A stretch of DNA of 64,000 bases from Blautia coccoides. GTDB lineage: Bacteria; Bacillota; Clostridia; Lachnospirales; Lachnospiraceae. The stretch is from positions 747,001 to 811,000 of the forward strand of contig NZ_CP136422.1 in the NCBI RefSeq assembly GCF_034355335.1, read 5' to 3'. This document shows positions 15,900 to 24,550 of the stretch, in pieces. A program made the translations under genes and the position numbers. The notes beneath the pieces were generated by a model that was not told the DNA's origin, ran no database searches, and saw only the letters and a program-made list of their open reading frames with translations. How positions within the stretch are numbered: the stretch's first letter is position 1; each line of letters opens with the position of its first letter.

Positions 15900-16101
15900 A
15901 TGGGAAATAAAATAACTGTGATTTTATACTATATAGCTTCCGTGTTATTTTACATGGTTTCTGCTTCTAAGTTTTTCAATTCAGGCTTTTACATCTGCTG
16001 TAGTTTGGCTGTGTTTAGGCTCTGCTTGCCTTTGTTTTGGGGCAAGTGCCCAAAGCAAGCATAAGAGGTCTGATGATGAAGACATTTCCAACAAGAAGTA
16101 A
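15900..16101 (+). pseudogene. Frameshifted small membrane protein
   Basis: The first frame from ATG 15900 gives MGNKITVILYYIASVLFYMV...SKFFNSG and then runs into nonsense, ending at 16064. The other frame, entered near 15980, gives TSAVVWLCLGSACLCFGAS and a charged tail KHKRSDDEDISNKK ending at 16101. Joined, the two parts make a normal two-TM small protein of a family common in Clostridia. A one-base indel near 15975-15990 explains it. A programmed shift is possible but less likely. Confidence 0.6.
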
Positions 16102-16109
16102 TCTATCAA

Positions 16110-16349
16110 ATGGATAACTTATTGTATAAAATACAAGCGCATAATTTCTCACACGGACAGCGTAATCCGATTGCGGGCAGAAATATGAGGTATTGTGCGC
16201 AGTTCAACAGTGTACCTGTAATAAGAGAAAAACGTCAAACTCTCATAAATGTTATATTGACGGTTCGTGATAGTTATAATCAGATGCGGATGTATTTATC
16301 AAAGGAGGGCGTAAAAAATTCTGTGTCTACGGAAAATAAATTTTCCTGA
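16110..16349 (+). CDS. Doubtful 79-aa ORF
   Basis: Starts MDNLLYKIQAHNFSHG. No ribosome site before ATG and no recognised family. May be a fragment. A good terminator follows at 16377, the main reason to keep it. Confidence 0.2.
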   Translation: MDNLLYKIQAHNFSHGQRNPIAGRNMRYCAQFNSVPVIREKRQTLINVILTVRDSYNQMRMYLSKEGVKNSVSTENKFS

Positions 16350-16376
16350 TAAGAATTAGATATGTATAAGATATTT

Positions 16377-16413
16377 GTCGATAGCTGTTTTTTTGCTGTG
16401 TCGATTTTTTTTT
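16377..16413 (+). terminator. Intrinsic terminator
   Basis: Stem from GTCGATAGC and GCTGTGTCGA around a T-rich loop, followed by nine T. It ends the plus-strand module. Confidence 0.7.
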
Positions 16414-16487
16414 CTAATTATAGTATTCCCAGATTTATACTGTTTATACGTTTTTTTCTATTTTTTTGCATTACAATCAGGACATTA

Positions 16488-16629
16488 GCAGTGATTGTTA
16501 AAAACGTGGGCGCTGCCCACACCCGGCCTCTGGAATAAGAGTGGGGATTTTTGGCAATACTGCTAATGCCGAAGGAATAAGGCCGGGACGGTCAATACAT
16601 GTATGCGCTGCCGTTCCGGCTCTTTTTTC
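16488..16629. other. Dense inverted-repeat region, possibly structured RNA or an IS end
   Basis: Contains three nested or overlapping stems: CATTAGCAG near 16491 with CTGCTAATG near 16561; GTGGGC-GCT-GCCCAC at 16507-16521; and CCCGGCCT near 16523 with AGGCCGGG near 16579. A last stem GCCGGGACGG / CCGTTCCGGC is followed by TCTTTTTT (16582-16629), a plus-strand terminator. It lies just beyond the stop of the split IS256 transposase. The expected IS256 terminal repeat is not visible here. Confidence 0.4.
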
Positions 16630-16840
16630 TTATAGATACTGGCTGAGCCTTTCTCCATAAAGAACAATCAGCTGGTTCAGTACCTGGTCCCAGTTACGGT
16701 ATCTCTGGGTCCATTTTTTTATCACATTTTCACTTGCAAGATACAGCATTTTTTCCAGCGCTGTATCACTTGGGAACACACTTTTTGTTTTTGTCACTTT
16801 CCGGTACTGCCGGTTTAAACCCTCTATTATATTTGTCGTG
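16630..16840 (-). pseudogene. IS256-family transposase, C-terminal piece
   Basis: Encodes TTNIIEGLNRQYRKVTKTK, then ...FPSDTALEKMLYL and the end IVLYGERLSQYL, the standard C-terminus of Mutator/IS256 transposases that contains the last catalytic Glu. The reading continues the piece ending at 22223 after ...RRIMYT. The apparent start near 16863 is in inserted DNA. Confidence 0.88.
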
Positions 16841-16866
16841 CTATGCCGATATCGGCATAGCACGAC
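16835..16866. repeat. 32-bp perfect palindrome at the left junction of the RIT element
   Basis: GTCGTGCTATGCCGAT followed by its exact reverse complement. The outer six bases (GTCGTG) are target sequence, repeated at 22223-22228. The inner arm is the start of the left terminal repeat. It can form a 16-bp hairpin and probably reflects the strand-exchange joint of the element. Confidence 0.85.
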
Positions 16867-16908
16867 TTATACCGATAAAAAAACTATGCCGGTATTTTTC
16901 TGAAATCC
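16861..16908 (+). repeat. RIT left terminal inverted repeat (48 bp)
   Basis: Starts CACGACTTATACCGATAAAA and ends CTGAAATCC. It is the perfect reverse complement of 22181-22228. An inner partial repeat (ATCGGCATAGTTTTTTTATA near 16940) is a second likely recombinase-binding motif. Confidence 0.9.
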
Positions 16909-17108
16909 AAGCAATCAAAAGGATGGCAGAAAAAATTATCGGCATAGTTTTTTTATATAATGTATCATCCTCTTAAAGGAGCTTCCTGTATAATTCAAAT
17001 ATAGGGAATTCCAAGAAAGAAGGTTGAGAAAAAAATACCTCAGTGTAAAATAAGATTACTGACTTTGGCGGTTAGTATAAAATCTTATTAAACAGAGAGG
17101 TATCTAAA

Positions 17109-18395
17109 ATGAATTGTAACACACAGAACACAAAAATTGCATCCATAACTGAAAAAACTTTGATCGTTGGTATTGATGTCGGAAGCGAAACGCACTATGC
17201 GAGAGCATTTGACTGGAGAAATTTCGAGTTTACCAGAAAACCTTTGATTTTCAGCAATACACAAGCAGGGTTCCTTACATTTAAGGCATGGATCGAGGAA
17301 ATACAAGAAAAGAATGGTAAAACCGCTGTAATTCCCGGAATGGAGCCAACAGGACACTATTGGTTCGCTTTAGGAAAGTTCCTGCAGGACAACGGAATGA
17401 AACCTGTGCATGTAAATCCCCATCATGTCAAGAAATCCAAGGAACTGGATGATAACAATCCTAATAAAAATGACCGCAAAGATCCAAAGACGATTGCCGC
17501 ACTGGTGAATGAGGGACGTTTTTCCTACCCTTATATACCAACCGGGATTTATGCAGAGATGAGAAGCTTATCCAATCTACGCTTCCAGACACAGGAGGAA
17601 GTTACCCGGATCAAGAACCGCATTGCCAGATGGTTTGCCATTTACTTTCCTGAATACAAAGACGTTTATAGGGATTTAAAGGCAGTCAGCGGGCGGATGA
17701 TACTGAAGGCAGCGCCGCTGCCGGAGGACATCGGGAAGTTGGGCGTGGAAGGTGTAAACCAGATCTGGAGAGACGCAAAGCTGAGAGGGGCTGGAATGAA
17801 GAGGGCAAAGACCCTGGTATCAGCTGCAGAGCACAGCGTAGGCAGTAAGGAAGCACCGGAGGCAGCGAGAATGGAACTGAAAAATCTGCTGGACGACATG
17901 GATGTATATACATCAAGACTGGAAGAACTGGTGCAAAAGATAGAAGGTAAGCTGAAAGAAATACCATATATAGATAAGCTGCTGGAGATCAAAGGGATCG
18001 GTATGGTGACAGTAAGTGGATTTATTGCAGAGGTGGGCGACATTAGACGTTTTGACAACCCCAAACAGCTGCAAAAGCTTGCAGGCTATGCGATCGTGGC
18101 GAACGATTCAGGCAAGCATAATGGAGAGAGCCGTATCAGCTACCGAGGAAGAAAACGACTGAGATATGTACTGTATGAAGCGGCGATATCACTAGTCGGA
18201 AAGAATGCGGAATTTCGAGAGATCCATGAATACTATCGGACGAGAAAAGAGAATCCGCTGAAAAAGATGCAGTCAGTAGTGGCAGTGGCATGTAAGGTGA
18301 TCAGGGTGTTTTATACGATCCTGACAAAAGGAGTCGATTATGACGCTGCAAGGCTGCTGGGTGATATCAAGCATCCGCAGATGCAGACAGCATAA
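17109..18395 (+). CDS. IS110-family transposase, copy 2
   Basis: A 428-aa protein, intact, with the same motifs as copy 1: VGIDVGSETHY, GMEPTGHYW, KNDRKDPKTIA, then IKGIGMVTVSGFIAEVGDI and GRKRLRYVLYEAA. Some regions (residues ~60-75 and ~260-285) differ clearly from copy 1. AGAGAGGT lies before ATG. Translation of both copies starts at the same place relative to the element end. Confidence 0.95.
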   Translation: MNCNTQNTKIASITEKTLIVGIDVGSETHYARAFDWRNFEFTRKPLIFSNTQAGFLTFKAWIEEIQEKNGKTAVIPGMEPTGHYWFALGKFLQDNGMKPVHVNPHHVKKSKELDDNNPNKNDRKDPKTIAALVNEGRFSYPYIPTGIYAEMRSLSNLRFQTQEEVTRIKNRIARWFAIYFPEYKDVYRDLKAVSGRMILKAAPLPEDIGKLGVEGVNQIWRDAKLRGAGMKRAKTLVSAAEHSVGSKEAPEAARMELKNLLDDMDVYTSRLEELVQKIEGKLKEIPYIDKLLEIKGIGMVTVSGFIAEVGDIRRFDNPKQLQKLAGYAIVANDSGKHNGESRISYRGRKRLRYVLYEAAISLVGKNAEFREIHEYYRTRKENPLKKMQSVVAVACKVIRVFYTILTKGVDYDAARLLGDIKHPQMQTA

Positions 18396-18920
18396 CGAAA
18401 CCAAACGATCCAAGTACTAAAAGCACTGCTCTGTCATGGTTGGATTGAACTTTCAAAGAGGATTGAAAGCTGAATCCAGCTATGACAGAAAAGCTGGAAA
18501 TATCAGGGATGGACCGGAAAAACGTCCACCGAAAGGTGCCGGTACAGGAAGGATATTAACAGGTCAGTAAGACTTAAAATAAAGAATGAGCCAGTAGTCG
18601 GCAGAAATAAATACCATAGGGCAAGACCCTGCAAAGGAGCTAAGCTGACACCCTGGATATGGGCAGGCAGAACGAAGGAAGTTAGGACTCACACCGACAG
18701 GTGGGATGATCCTGGTAGACACGGGAGGTAAGCTGCCATAGATGGAGGGGCATACACAAGGCCATATAAAGCGGAATAATGAGACGTTTTATTTTGTATG
18801 CCCAAAATCAGCTATTTTCGTACCAGATACACAGAAATACCCATCTTCACGGCTCATTCATCTGAGATATGTAACTAAAAATTCCTTGAAAAATAAGGAA
18901 AAAACACTTGACTATATAGG
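18396..18920 (+). ncRNA. Conserved non-coding right end of IS110 copy 2 (candidate bridge RNA)
   Basis: Aligns along its whole length with 6050-6560. GGGAGGT recurs inside at 18723-18729 and at the junction 18919-18925. Conserved outside coding frames, with several differences placed as if compensatory (for example CCACCGAGAGGTG versus CCACCGAAAGGTG). The bridge-RNA role is inferred from the IS110 family. Confidence 0.5.
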
Positions 18921-18933
18921 GAGGTGCATTATC

Positions 18934-20161
18934 ATGCCAAAAGAAACTAAGTTAGAAGAAGTTTTACGCAGCACATTAGAATCGTTAAAGGAAAAAGACT
19001 ATAGTATCGAAACACTTCTGCGATATCAGGGAAAATTCCACGTTCTTATTTCAATCGCACAAAAAAAGGGGATTACAGAACCAACAGAGGAATTATTTCA
19101 AGAATACCTCGGTAATAACAAAAACAAGTATACTGGAAAGTATTCGCTTCTTAAAGAGCGTGAACGAATTAGGGTAATAAATCTTATAAAATCCTATATC
19201 ACTAATGGCGAGGTAGATATCTCAAGGAAAAAGGGGGAGTCCGCCAGTGACAGGATACAAGCAGAATCCTTTAAGAATGAACTTAACTGCTTCATTATGC
19301 TCTTAAAAGAAGACCTGCTCCAGCCTAATACTATCTGTACCTATAAAAGGATCGTCTCTTATCTATTAATCTATTGTGAAGAAAAATCATACTGCTCCGT
19401 TAACAAGATGGTCTCTGGTGATATCAGGGGATTTATCTTATACCTATATGGACACGGCTATTTTAAACCGAATACTATTACAAGTGCCCTGTCAGGTCTC
19501 AAAAGATTTCTTTCCCTCTATCCAGATATAAAACACCTTATAATGGAGCTTCCGACCAGGCTTCCACGTGAACGCAGGATAATAGAAATATATAATAGTC
19601 TGGAAACAGATGCCATAAATGAAATACTATCGGATGGCAGCCTTACCAAACGTAATAAAGCCATTTGTTTATTGCTGCTGGAAACAGGGCTTAGGGCCGT
19701 AGATGTCTGTAATATCAAGCTTTCCGATATTGATTGGGACAAAGATATCATCTATATAAAACAGCAGAAGACGGGAATAGCATTAAATATCCCGCTCCGT
19801 AATTCTTATGGCAATACCATCGTTGACTATCTATTAAATGAGCGCCCTGGATGTAATTCCGAACATCTTTTTGTCAGGGAACTGGCACCATTCACACGCT
19901 TAAGCGGAGAAGGCTCCTCTATCAGGGAGATACTTATAAAAAGAGGCATTAGCCGGTATATCTAGGGACAACAGGGTTACTGGAAGCCGGACAACAAGGC
20001 ACAATGCAGCTTCCGTCATGCTAAGGTCCGGAGTCCCTATGCCAAATATCTCTGCTGTCCTTGGACATACCGACCCGAATACTGTGTCTGTTTATCTATC
20101 TACAGACGAGGCCGCAATGGCCGCTTGTACGTTACCGCTTCCTAGAGGAGGGCACAAATGA
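18934..20161 (+). pseudogene. First tyrosine recombinase of the RIT trio, frameshifted
   Basis: From ATG 18934 the frame encodes the SAM-like N-domain and the catalytic domain up to KRGISRYI and a stop at 19963-19965 (Arg in LLLETGLRAVDVCNI, Lys in IYIKQQKTGIALNI). The +1 frame then continues from 19967 with RTTRHNAASVMLRSG and VLGHTDPNTVSVYLSTDEA, which holds the remaining catalytic residues including Tyr. It ends in a TGA that overlaps the next ATG as ATGA. A one-base deletion or duplication near 19950-19966 therefore disrupted the gene, unless a programmed +1 shift occurs. Confidence 0.8.
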
Positions 20162-21114
20162 ATAAAACACTATCCGATTTATTAAACGAGTTTATAGAAT
20201 ATAAAATCCAGAATGGGTATGCCTATACCACTGCAAAATATCATCTGAATAAATACCTTGTTTTCTCAACCAGCCATGCCCCTGATGAAAGCATTCCCAG
20301 CAAAGATACTGTAAATACCTTTTTAAACAGATATGCGGATACGCCGGGGAACCTATATAATATAGCCGCTTCCCTCCGGGAATTCTCAAGGTATCTTATT
20401 GGTTTAGCATACACGTCTGCATATATCATTCCTCCGGGAAAAGTATCTTTGCCAATGCCTGTTCAACCATATTTATTTACAGAGGATGAGCTGGATGCTT
20501 TTTTCGATGTATGCGACAGTATAAAGTACGACTGTCATGTCCCTAAAAGACATATGGTGCTGCCAGCAATGTATCGGTTACTCTACTGCTGCGGCCTTAG
20601 ATGCAAAGAAGTGCGGGTTCTGCAAAGTGAAAATGTACACCTGGCAGAAAACTACATAGATATCCTCCAATCAAAAGGCCCAAAGAGCAGACGGATTTTT
20701 ATTTCACAGGAATTGTCTGAATATTTCGGGAGCTATGACAGGAGTATGAATGCTGCTTTTCCAGGCCGGCTGTTCTTCTTTCCTTCCCGGAAAGATAGCC
20801 CTTACAGTGCAGATGGATTTCAGAAAAATTTCCTAAAAATCTGGTATACAGCTTTTCCGGAAAAGAAATGCGATGGTGTGAGCATAAGGGCTTATGATGT
20901 CAGGCATCATTTTGCCTATGCAAACATGAACCGCTGGCTTCAGGAGGGCAAGGACATAAATGTAATGCTGCCATATTTAATGAAATACATGGGACATCAG
21001 GAAATAGAAAATACCCTTTATTATTTCCACCTTGTCCCTGATATTTATGATGCAATCGTAAAGAAATCATCCTTGTTTGAGGGGTTATTACCGGAGGTGA
21101 ATACGTGTGAGTAA
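20158..21114 (+). CDS. Second tyrosine recombinase of the RIT trio
   Basis: A 318-aa protein. Catalytic Arg in LLYCCGLRCKEVRVL, Lys near LQSKGPKSRRIFI, then AYDVRHHFAYANMNRW and YMGHQEIENTLYYFH with the Tyr nucleophile. Start overlaps the previous gene (ATGA), and the stop overlaps the next start by 8 nt. Intact. Confidence 0.9.
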   Translation: MNKTLSDLLNEFIEYKIQNGYAYTTAKYHLNKYLVFSTSHAPDESIPSKDTVNTFLNRYADTPGNLYNIAASLREFSRYLIGLAYTSAYIIPPGKVSLPMPVQPYLFTEDELDAFFDVCDSIKYDCHVPKRHMVLPAMYRLLYCCGLRCKEVRVLQSENVHLAENYIDILQSKGPKSRRIFISQELSEYFGSYDRSMNAAFPGRLFFFPSRKDSPYSADGFQKNFLKIWYTAFPEKKCDGVSIRAYDVRHHFAYANMNRWLQEGKDINVMLPYLMKYMGHQEIENTLYYFHLVPDIYDAIVKKSSLFEGLLPEVNTCE

Positions 21115-22138
21115 GAAAGTAACCGCAGATAAAGACAGTTCTTTCTTCTGGAATAGTGCGTCAGAATACCTGAACAATGAACTTCCAAATATCCGTAAAA
21201 AAAGTTTAAATACGGTAGAAGCTTACCGCCGGTCGCTAAATAGATATATTGATTTCCTGGAGGAAGGGAAACAGGTGAAAAGAGTGGATATATGCTATCA
21301 AGATTTTAACAAAAGCAACCTGAAAGATTATCTGTTATTTATGAAGGATTGCCAGCACCTGAGCGAAAAGACATGTAACCTACGGCTGACTGCAATCAGG
21401 TCATTGCTCGCTTATGCATCTGAAGAATCAACGGATATGACTGCCATCTATGTAAATGCAAAAATGGTAAAAGGGCTCACTGTTTCAGGAAAGGCAATCG
21501 AATACTTTGAGGATGGGCAGACCAAGGCACTTCTTAAAGCACCACCTGTTGAAACAAAGATTGGCCGGAGAAACCAGATGATCATGGTACTCGGTTATGA
21601 TGCGGGATTACGTGTCAGTGAACTTATAGGATTGACACTATCATCACTCCATCTTGATGCAGAAGTCCCATATGTAACGATACTGGGAAAAGGTGTAAAG
21701 TATAGGAATGTGCCACTGATGGGCAAGACCATAGAACATCTGACGGCATACCTAAAAGAATTCCATACCATACAAAAAATGGATATGCCTTTGTTTTATG
21801 CAACAACACATGGGGTGAGGCATCCGCTTTCAGATGATACGATGCAAAATTTATTGAAGAAATATGCGGATATAAGCAGGAATACGATTAAGATGCCTGA
21901 AGAAATTCATTTTCATATGCTAAGAAAAACAAGGGCAATGGACTTGTATCAGGCCGGATGTCCCTTATCATATATTCAGCAGCTACTGGGGCATGAAAAT
22001 ATCTCAACTACTAGCGGATTCTATGCGTTTGCAACCTTGAAAACATTAGCTGATGCTATTGAAAAGGCCAATCCCTCGGGAGCGGACGAAAAGAAATGGA
22101 AAGATGAGTCAGTACTAAAACAACTTTATAAGCTATAA
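21107..22138 (+). CDS. Third tyrosine recombinase of the RIT trio
   Basis: A 343-aa XerC/D-like protein. Catalytic Arg in LGYDAGLRVSELIGL, Lys in TILGKGVKYRNVPL, HMLRKTRAMDLYQAG, then LLGHENISTTSGFYA with the Tyr nucleophile. Starts at GTG 21107 within the end of the second recombinase. Ends 2 nt before the inner repeat of the right end. Intact. Confidence 0.9.
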   Translation: MSKKVTADKDSSFFWNSASEYLNNELPNIRKKSLNTVEAYRRSLNRYIDFLEEGKQVKRVDICYQDFNKSNLKDYLLFMKDCQHLSEKTCNLRLTAIRSLLAYASEESTDMTAIYVNAKMVKGLTVSGKAIEYFEDGQTKALLKAPPVETKIGRRNQMIMVLGYDAGLRVSELIGLTLSSLHLDAEVPYVTILGKGVKYRNVPLMGKTIEHLTAYLKEFHTIQKMDMPLFYATTHGVRHPLSDDTMQNLLKKYADISRNTIKMPEEIHFHMLRKTRAMDLYQAGCPLSYIQQLLGHENISTTSGFYAFATLKTLADAIEKANPSGADEKKWKDESVLKQLYKL

Positions 22139-22180
22139 AAACTATGCCGATATCTTATCTGTCATCCCTTTTGGTTTTCA

Positions 22181-22228
22181 GGATTTCAGAAAAATACCGG
22201 CATAGTTTTTTTATCGGTATAAGTCGTG
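22181..22228 (-). repeat. RIT right terminal inverted repeat (48 bp)
   Basis: Exact reverse complement of 16861-16908. Followed directly by TACATGATACGCC, the resumed IS256 transposase gene. Confidence 0.9.
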
Positions 22229-23232
22229 TACATGATACGCCGGATGTCTCCGGAAAACTGGAAGAAAGAGCTGACATCCTCCCAGTTGTTTTCCCAGTTA
22301 CTGATCGCATAGGGGTATTTCTTTCCCCATTTCTCCTTTATGGTTTCCAGTTCAGAGAGTGCGGACGCTTCATTTGGGGCATTATACACTGCCTTAAGAT
22401 CGGAAGAAAACTTCTTCAGGTCATTGTAGTTCACATATTTAAAAGAATTGCGCAGCATGTGGATCACACACCTCTGTATCTCAGCCTGTGGATAGACAGC
22501 CTGGATCGCTTCTTTAAAGCCCGGGAGCCCATCCACACAGAAAAACAATACATCCCTTACACCCCGGTTTTTCAGATCATTCAGCATACCAAGCCAAAAC
22601 TTACTGGTTTCATTTGCCCCAACGGTAATGCTCAGGATGTCTTTATATCCCTCCACCGTCACGCCAAGCACTACATATGCCGCCCGGCTCAAAATCCTGC
22701 CGTCCTCCCGTACTTTGTAATGGATGCAGTCCATGAAGACAAATGGATATATGGGGTTCAGCGGGCGTGACTGCCATTCCTTGACTTCAGGAAGTATTTT
22801 ATCCGTGATCTTGCTGACCATCTCCGCTGACATTTCAATGCCATAGAGGTCCTGGAGCTGGTCATGGATATCCCTTGTGCTCATACCGCGGCCATAAAGA
22901 GAGATCACCTTTTCCTCTATGCCAGAGATGTCGCGCTGATATTTAGGTATGAGTTTCGGCTCAAATTCCCCTTTGCGGTCCCTGGGAATATCTACCTGGA
23001 ATTCTCCATACTGGCTTTTGAGAGTCTTTGGAGAATGTCCATTTCTCTTGTTGTCAGTAAGCAGCTCCCCTTTTTGGTTTTTCTCATATCCAAGTGTGGC
23101 ATCCAGCTCAGCTTCCATAAGCTCCTGAAGAATATCCTTAAAACTGTCTTTCAGGAGTGCATATACATCTGCAACGCTGTTAATGTTGTTTTCTGAAATA
23201 ATCTGTCGTATTTGTTCCTTTGCTACTGGCAT
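22223..23232 (-). pseudogene. IS256-family transposase, N-terminal piece
   Basis: Encodes the first ~336 residues of a Mutator-type transposase: MPVAKEQIRQIISENNINS, then YGRGMSTRDIHDQL, FVFMDCIHYKVREDG (catalytic Asp), LFFCVDGLPGFKEAI (second Asp) and RRIMYTT, after which the RIT end begins and translation runs into foreign DNA. The catalytic Glu is in the other piece at 16630. Ribosome site AAAGGAG lies before ATG. Confidence 0.9.
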
Positions 23233-23335
23233 AAAAAATACTCCTTTTCGATAAGAATTGTCATATCTTAATTCTTACCCAAAAGGAGCCATTTTTTACC
23301 AAAGACACAAACTAATTTACACTACCTATCAAAGA

Positions 23336-23361
23336 AGGAACTACTTAAACAAGCAGTTCCT
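23336..23361 (-). terminator. Hairpin after the DUF4143 fragment
   Basis: Stem AGGAACTGCTT / AAGTAGTTCCT on the minus strand, followed by TCTTTG. Weak U-tract. Confidence 0.45.
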
Positions 23362-23387
23362 AGAGCTTTATACTATTTAAAACTAAA

Positions 23388-23783
23388 TTATTCCAAAAGG
23401 TAAATTGGCAAGGTTTCTATCTTTCCATCCACACCGCCTATCGTATCACCTTTCAGGTAGAGCAGTCGGTCTGCTTTTCCCTGTTCCAGTGCTTTTAGGG
23501 AAGTGGTGGCTATTCCTTTCCCGGATTTTGCCTCAATCAGGTACCGGGTGCTTGATTGCAGGCTTTGTGCCACAAAGTCAATCTCTTCGCCTTTAAAGGT
23601 TGCAAAGGCTGGCGTCTTAAAAGCAATTTCTGCCGGAAAATCCAGCTGTTTTTTGAGATTGATATACACGTAATTTTCATTGAGTATACCCATAAGGGTA
23701 CGGGAATTTGTTCCCACACGGGTAAAATAGTAGTTCGCCACTTCCAAATCCTTAAAGTAACAGCCCAGTGTCCTTATCTTCAT
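23388..23783 (-). pseudogene. C-terminal fragment of a DUF4143-type AAA ATPase
   Basis: 131 residues match the C-terminal nuclease-like part of the ATPase/DUF4143 family (LGILNENYVYINLKK-type segment, then KGEEIDFVAQS and RYLIEAKSGKG, a PD-(D/E)xK-like signature). Full proteins have about 400 residues, so the ATPase part is missing. Truncated just before the 17-bp inverted repeat at 23784. Confidence 0.7.
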
Positions 23784-23832
23784 CGTAAGTGCTTAAATTT
23801 TAGGTATGATAGAAAAAATTTAAGCACTTACG
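23784..23832. repeat. Perfect 17-bp inverted repeat with 15-nt loop
   Basis: CGTAAGTGCTTAAATTT at 23784-23800 and its exact reverse complement at 23816-23832. It joins the truncated DUF4143 fragment to the end of the YkgJ-type gene, and the inner arm carries that gene's stop. It could be a terminator without U-tract or the scar of a recombination event. Confidence 0.6.
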
Positions 23833-24437
23833 TACAGTAAGCCAAAGACAATATCCCATAGATCCTGCATGATTTTTTCATTAAACTCTTTTTCTGCTCT
23901 TTGCAAAAGTGGTGTAAGTTTTGATATCACTTGGCTGCATTTAACGAAGAAAGTGTCCTCCAGAGAGATTCCAAATTTATAGAGCCATTCACGTGCAGTA
24001 TGTGTTTCTGTATCATCGCCGCATTCTGGGTTGACGAAAAGATATTCAATCTTCTGCTTCCTGCCATCGGTTCCCTCTGGATTAAGATTTAACATTCTTC
24101 CGATGGGAAACATGGCGCAGACAACGGGTTTACTATCATGAATGGAACATTTATTGTCCTTCAATAAAACACACTGTTGTAAAAGTCCTACAGTTTTTAA
24201 TCTTACGATAGGAAGCCTGGAGTCTCTACCTATGGAGGCAAGACCATACTTTTTAACAGTTTCTTCAGGGGTAAGACCCTGGCTTTTAGAAATATTAAAA
24301 ATATCTTTGCCTGTTATTAAAATTGCCTCTTTATTTCGATTGAAACAGCATTTCCCGCATTGCGTGCAATGAAACTTAAATGGTTCGTCTACTCCGATTT
24401 TCATTTTCATATATTCGTCAATCTCGTTTCTGTTCAT
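23820..24437 (-). CDS. YkgJ-family cysteine-cluster protein
   Basis: A 205-aa protein with CTQCGKCCFNRN and later CVLLKDNKCSIHDSKPVVC, the zinc/iron-chelating cysteine set of the YkgJ/UPF0153 family. The reaction is unknown. GGAGG before ATG. It is the last intact gene of the long minus-strand region. Its C-terminus overlaps the inverted repeat and may have been altered by it. Confidence 0.8.
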   Translation of the reverse strand: MNRNEIDEYMKMKIGVDEPFKFHCTQCGKCCFNRNKEAILITGKDIFNISKSQGLTPEETVKKYGLASIGRDSRLPIVRLKTVGLLQQCVLLKDNKCSIHDSKPVVCAMFPIGRMLNLNPEGTDGRKQKIEYLFVNPECGDDTETHTAREWLYKFGISLEDTFFVKCSQVISKLTPLLQRAEKEFNEKIMQDLWDIVFGLLYVSA

Positions 24438-24550
24438 AAATATCCTCCTAGTATTTCATGTATGCTGCTCTGCGATACATAGTAATTCATTTGCAAAAAG
24501 TCACAGGTGTCTTTCAATACCTGATCAGTTCGGGTGGGCTATTATTCAAA

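Larger units (their letters stand above)
16981..18920 (+). mobile_element. IS110-family element, copy 2, inserted in the ribosome site of the first RIT recombinase
   Basis: Removing 16981-18920 rejoins CTTAAAGGA with GGTGCATTATCATG, giving AAAGGAGGTGCATTATCATG, a perfect Shine-Dalgarno for the recombinase at 18934. Same layout as copy 1: short left end, one transposase gene, ~525-nt conserved non-coding right end. Nucleotide divergence from copy 1 is substantial, so this is an independent arrival or an old duplication. Confidence 0.8.
16841..22228 (+). mobile_element. RIT (recombinase-in-trio) element with IS110 inside
   Basis: Three tandem, overlapping tyrosine recombinase genes (18934-22138) are the hallmark of RIT elements. 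Terminal inverted repeats of 48 bp, 16861-16908 and 22181-22228, are identical in 48 of 48 positions. GTCGTG occurs on both sides (16835-16840 and 22223-22228), consistent with a 6-bp crossover or duplication. Without the IS110 (1940 bp) the element is about 3.45 kb, the usual RIT size. It inserted in the transposase gene of an IS256 element. Confidence 0.85.
16630..23326 (-). mobile_element. IS256-family element, split by a RIT element
   Basis: The two transposase pieces (16630-16840 and 22223-23232) join in frame once the 5.4-kb insert is removed. The right end has a terminal-repeat-like GGTAGTGTAAATTAGTTTGTG on the minus strand (ending 23326). The matching left terminal repeat was not found, so the left end is lost or was rearranged. 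The element is dead as an autonomous IS because its only gene is interrupted. Confidence 0.7.

Noticed and set aside
22144..22770. 208-aa ORF on the plus strand
   Set aside because: Antisense to the IS256 transposase and crossing the RIT border; no motif.
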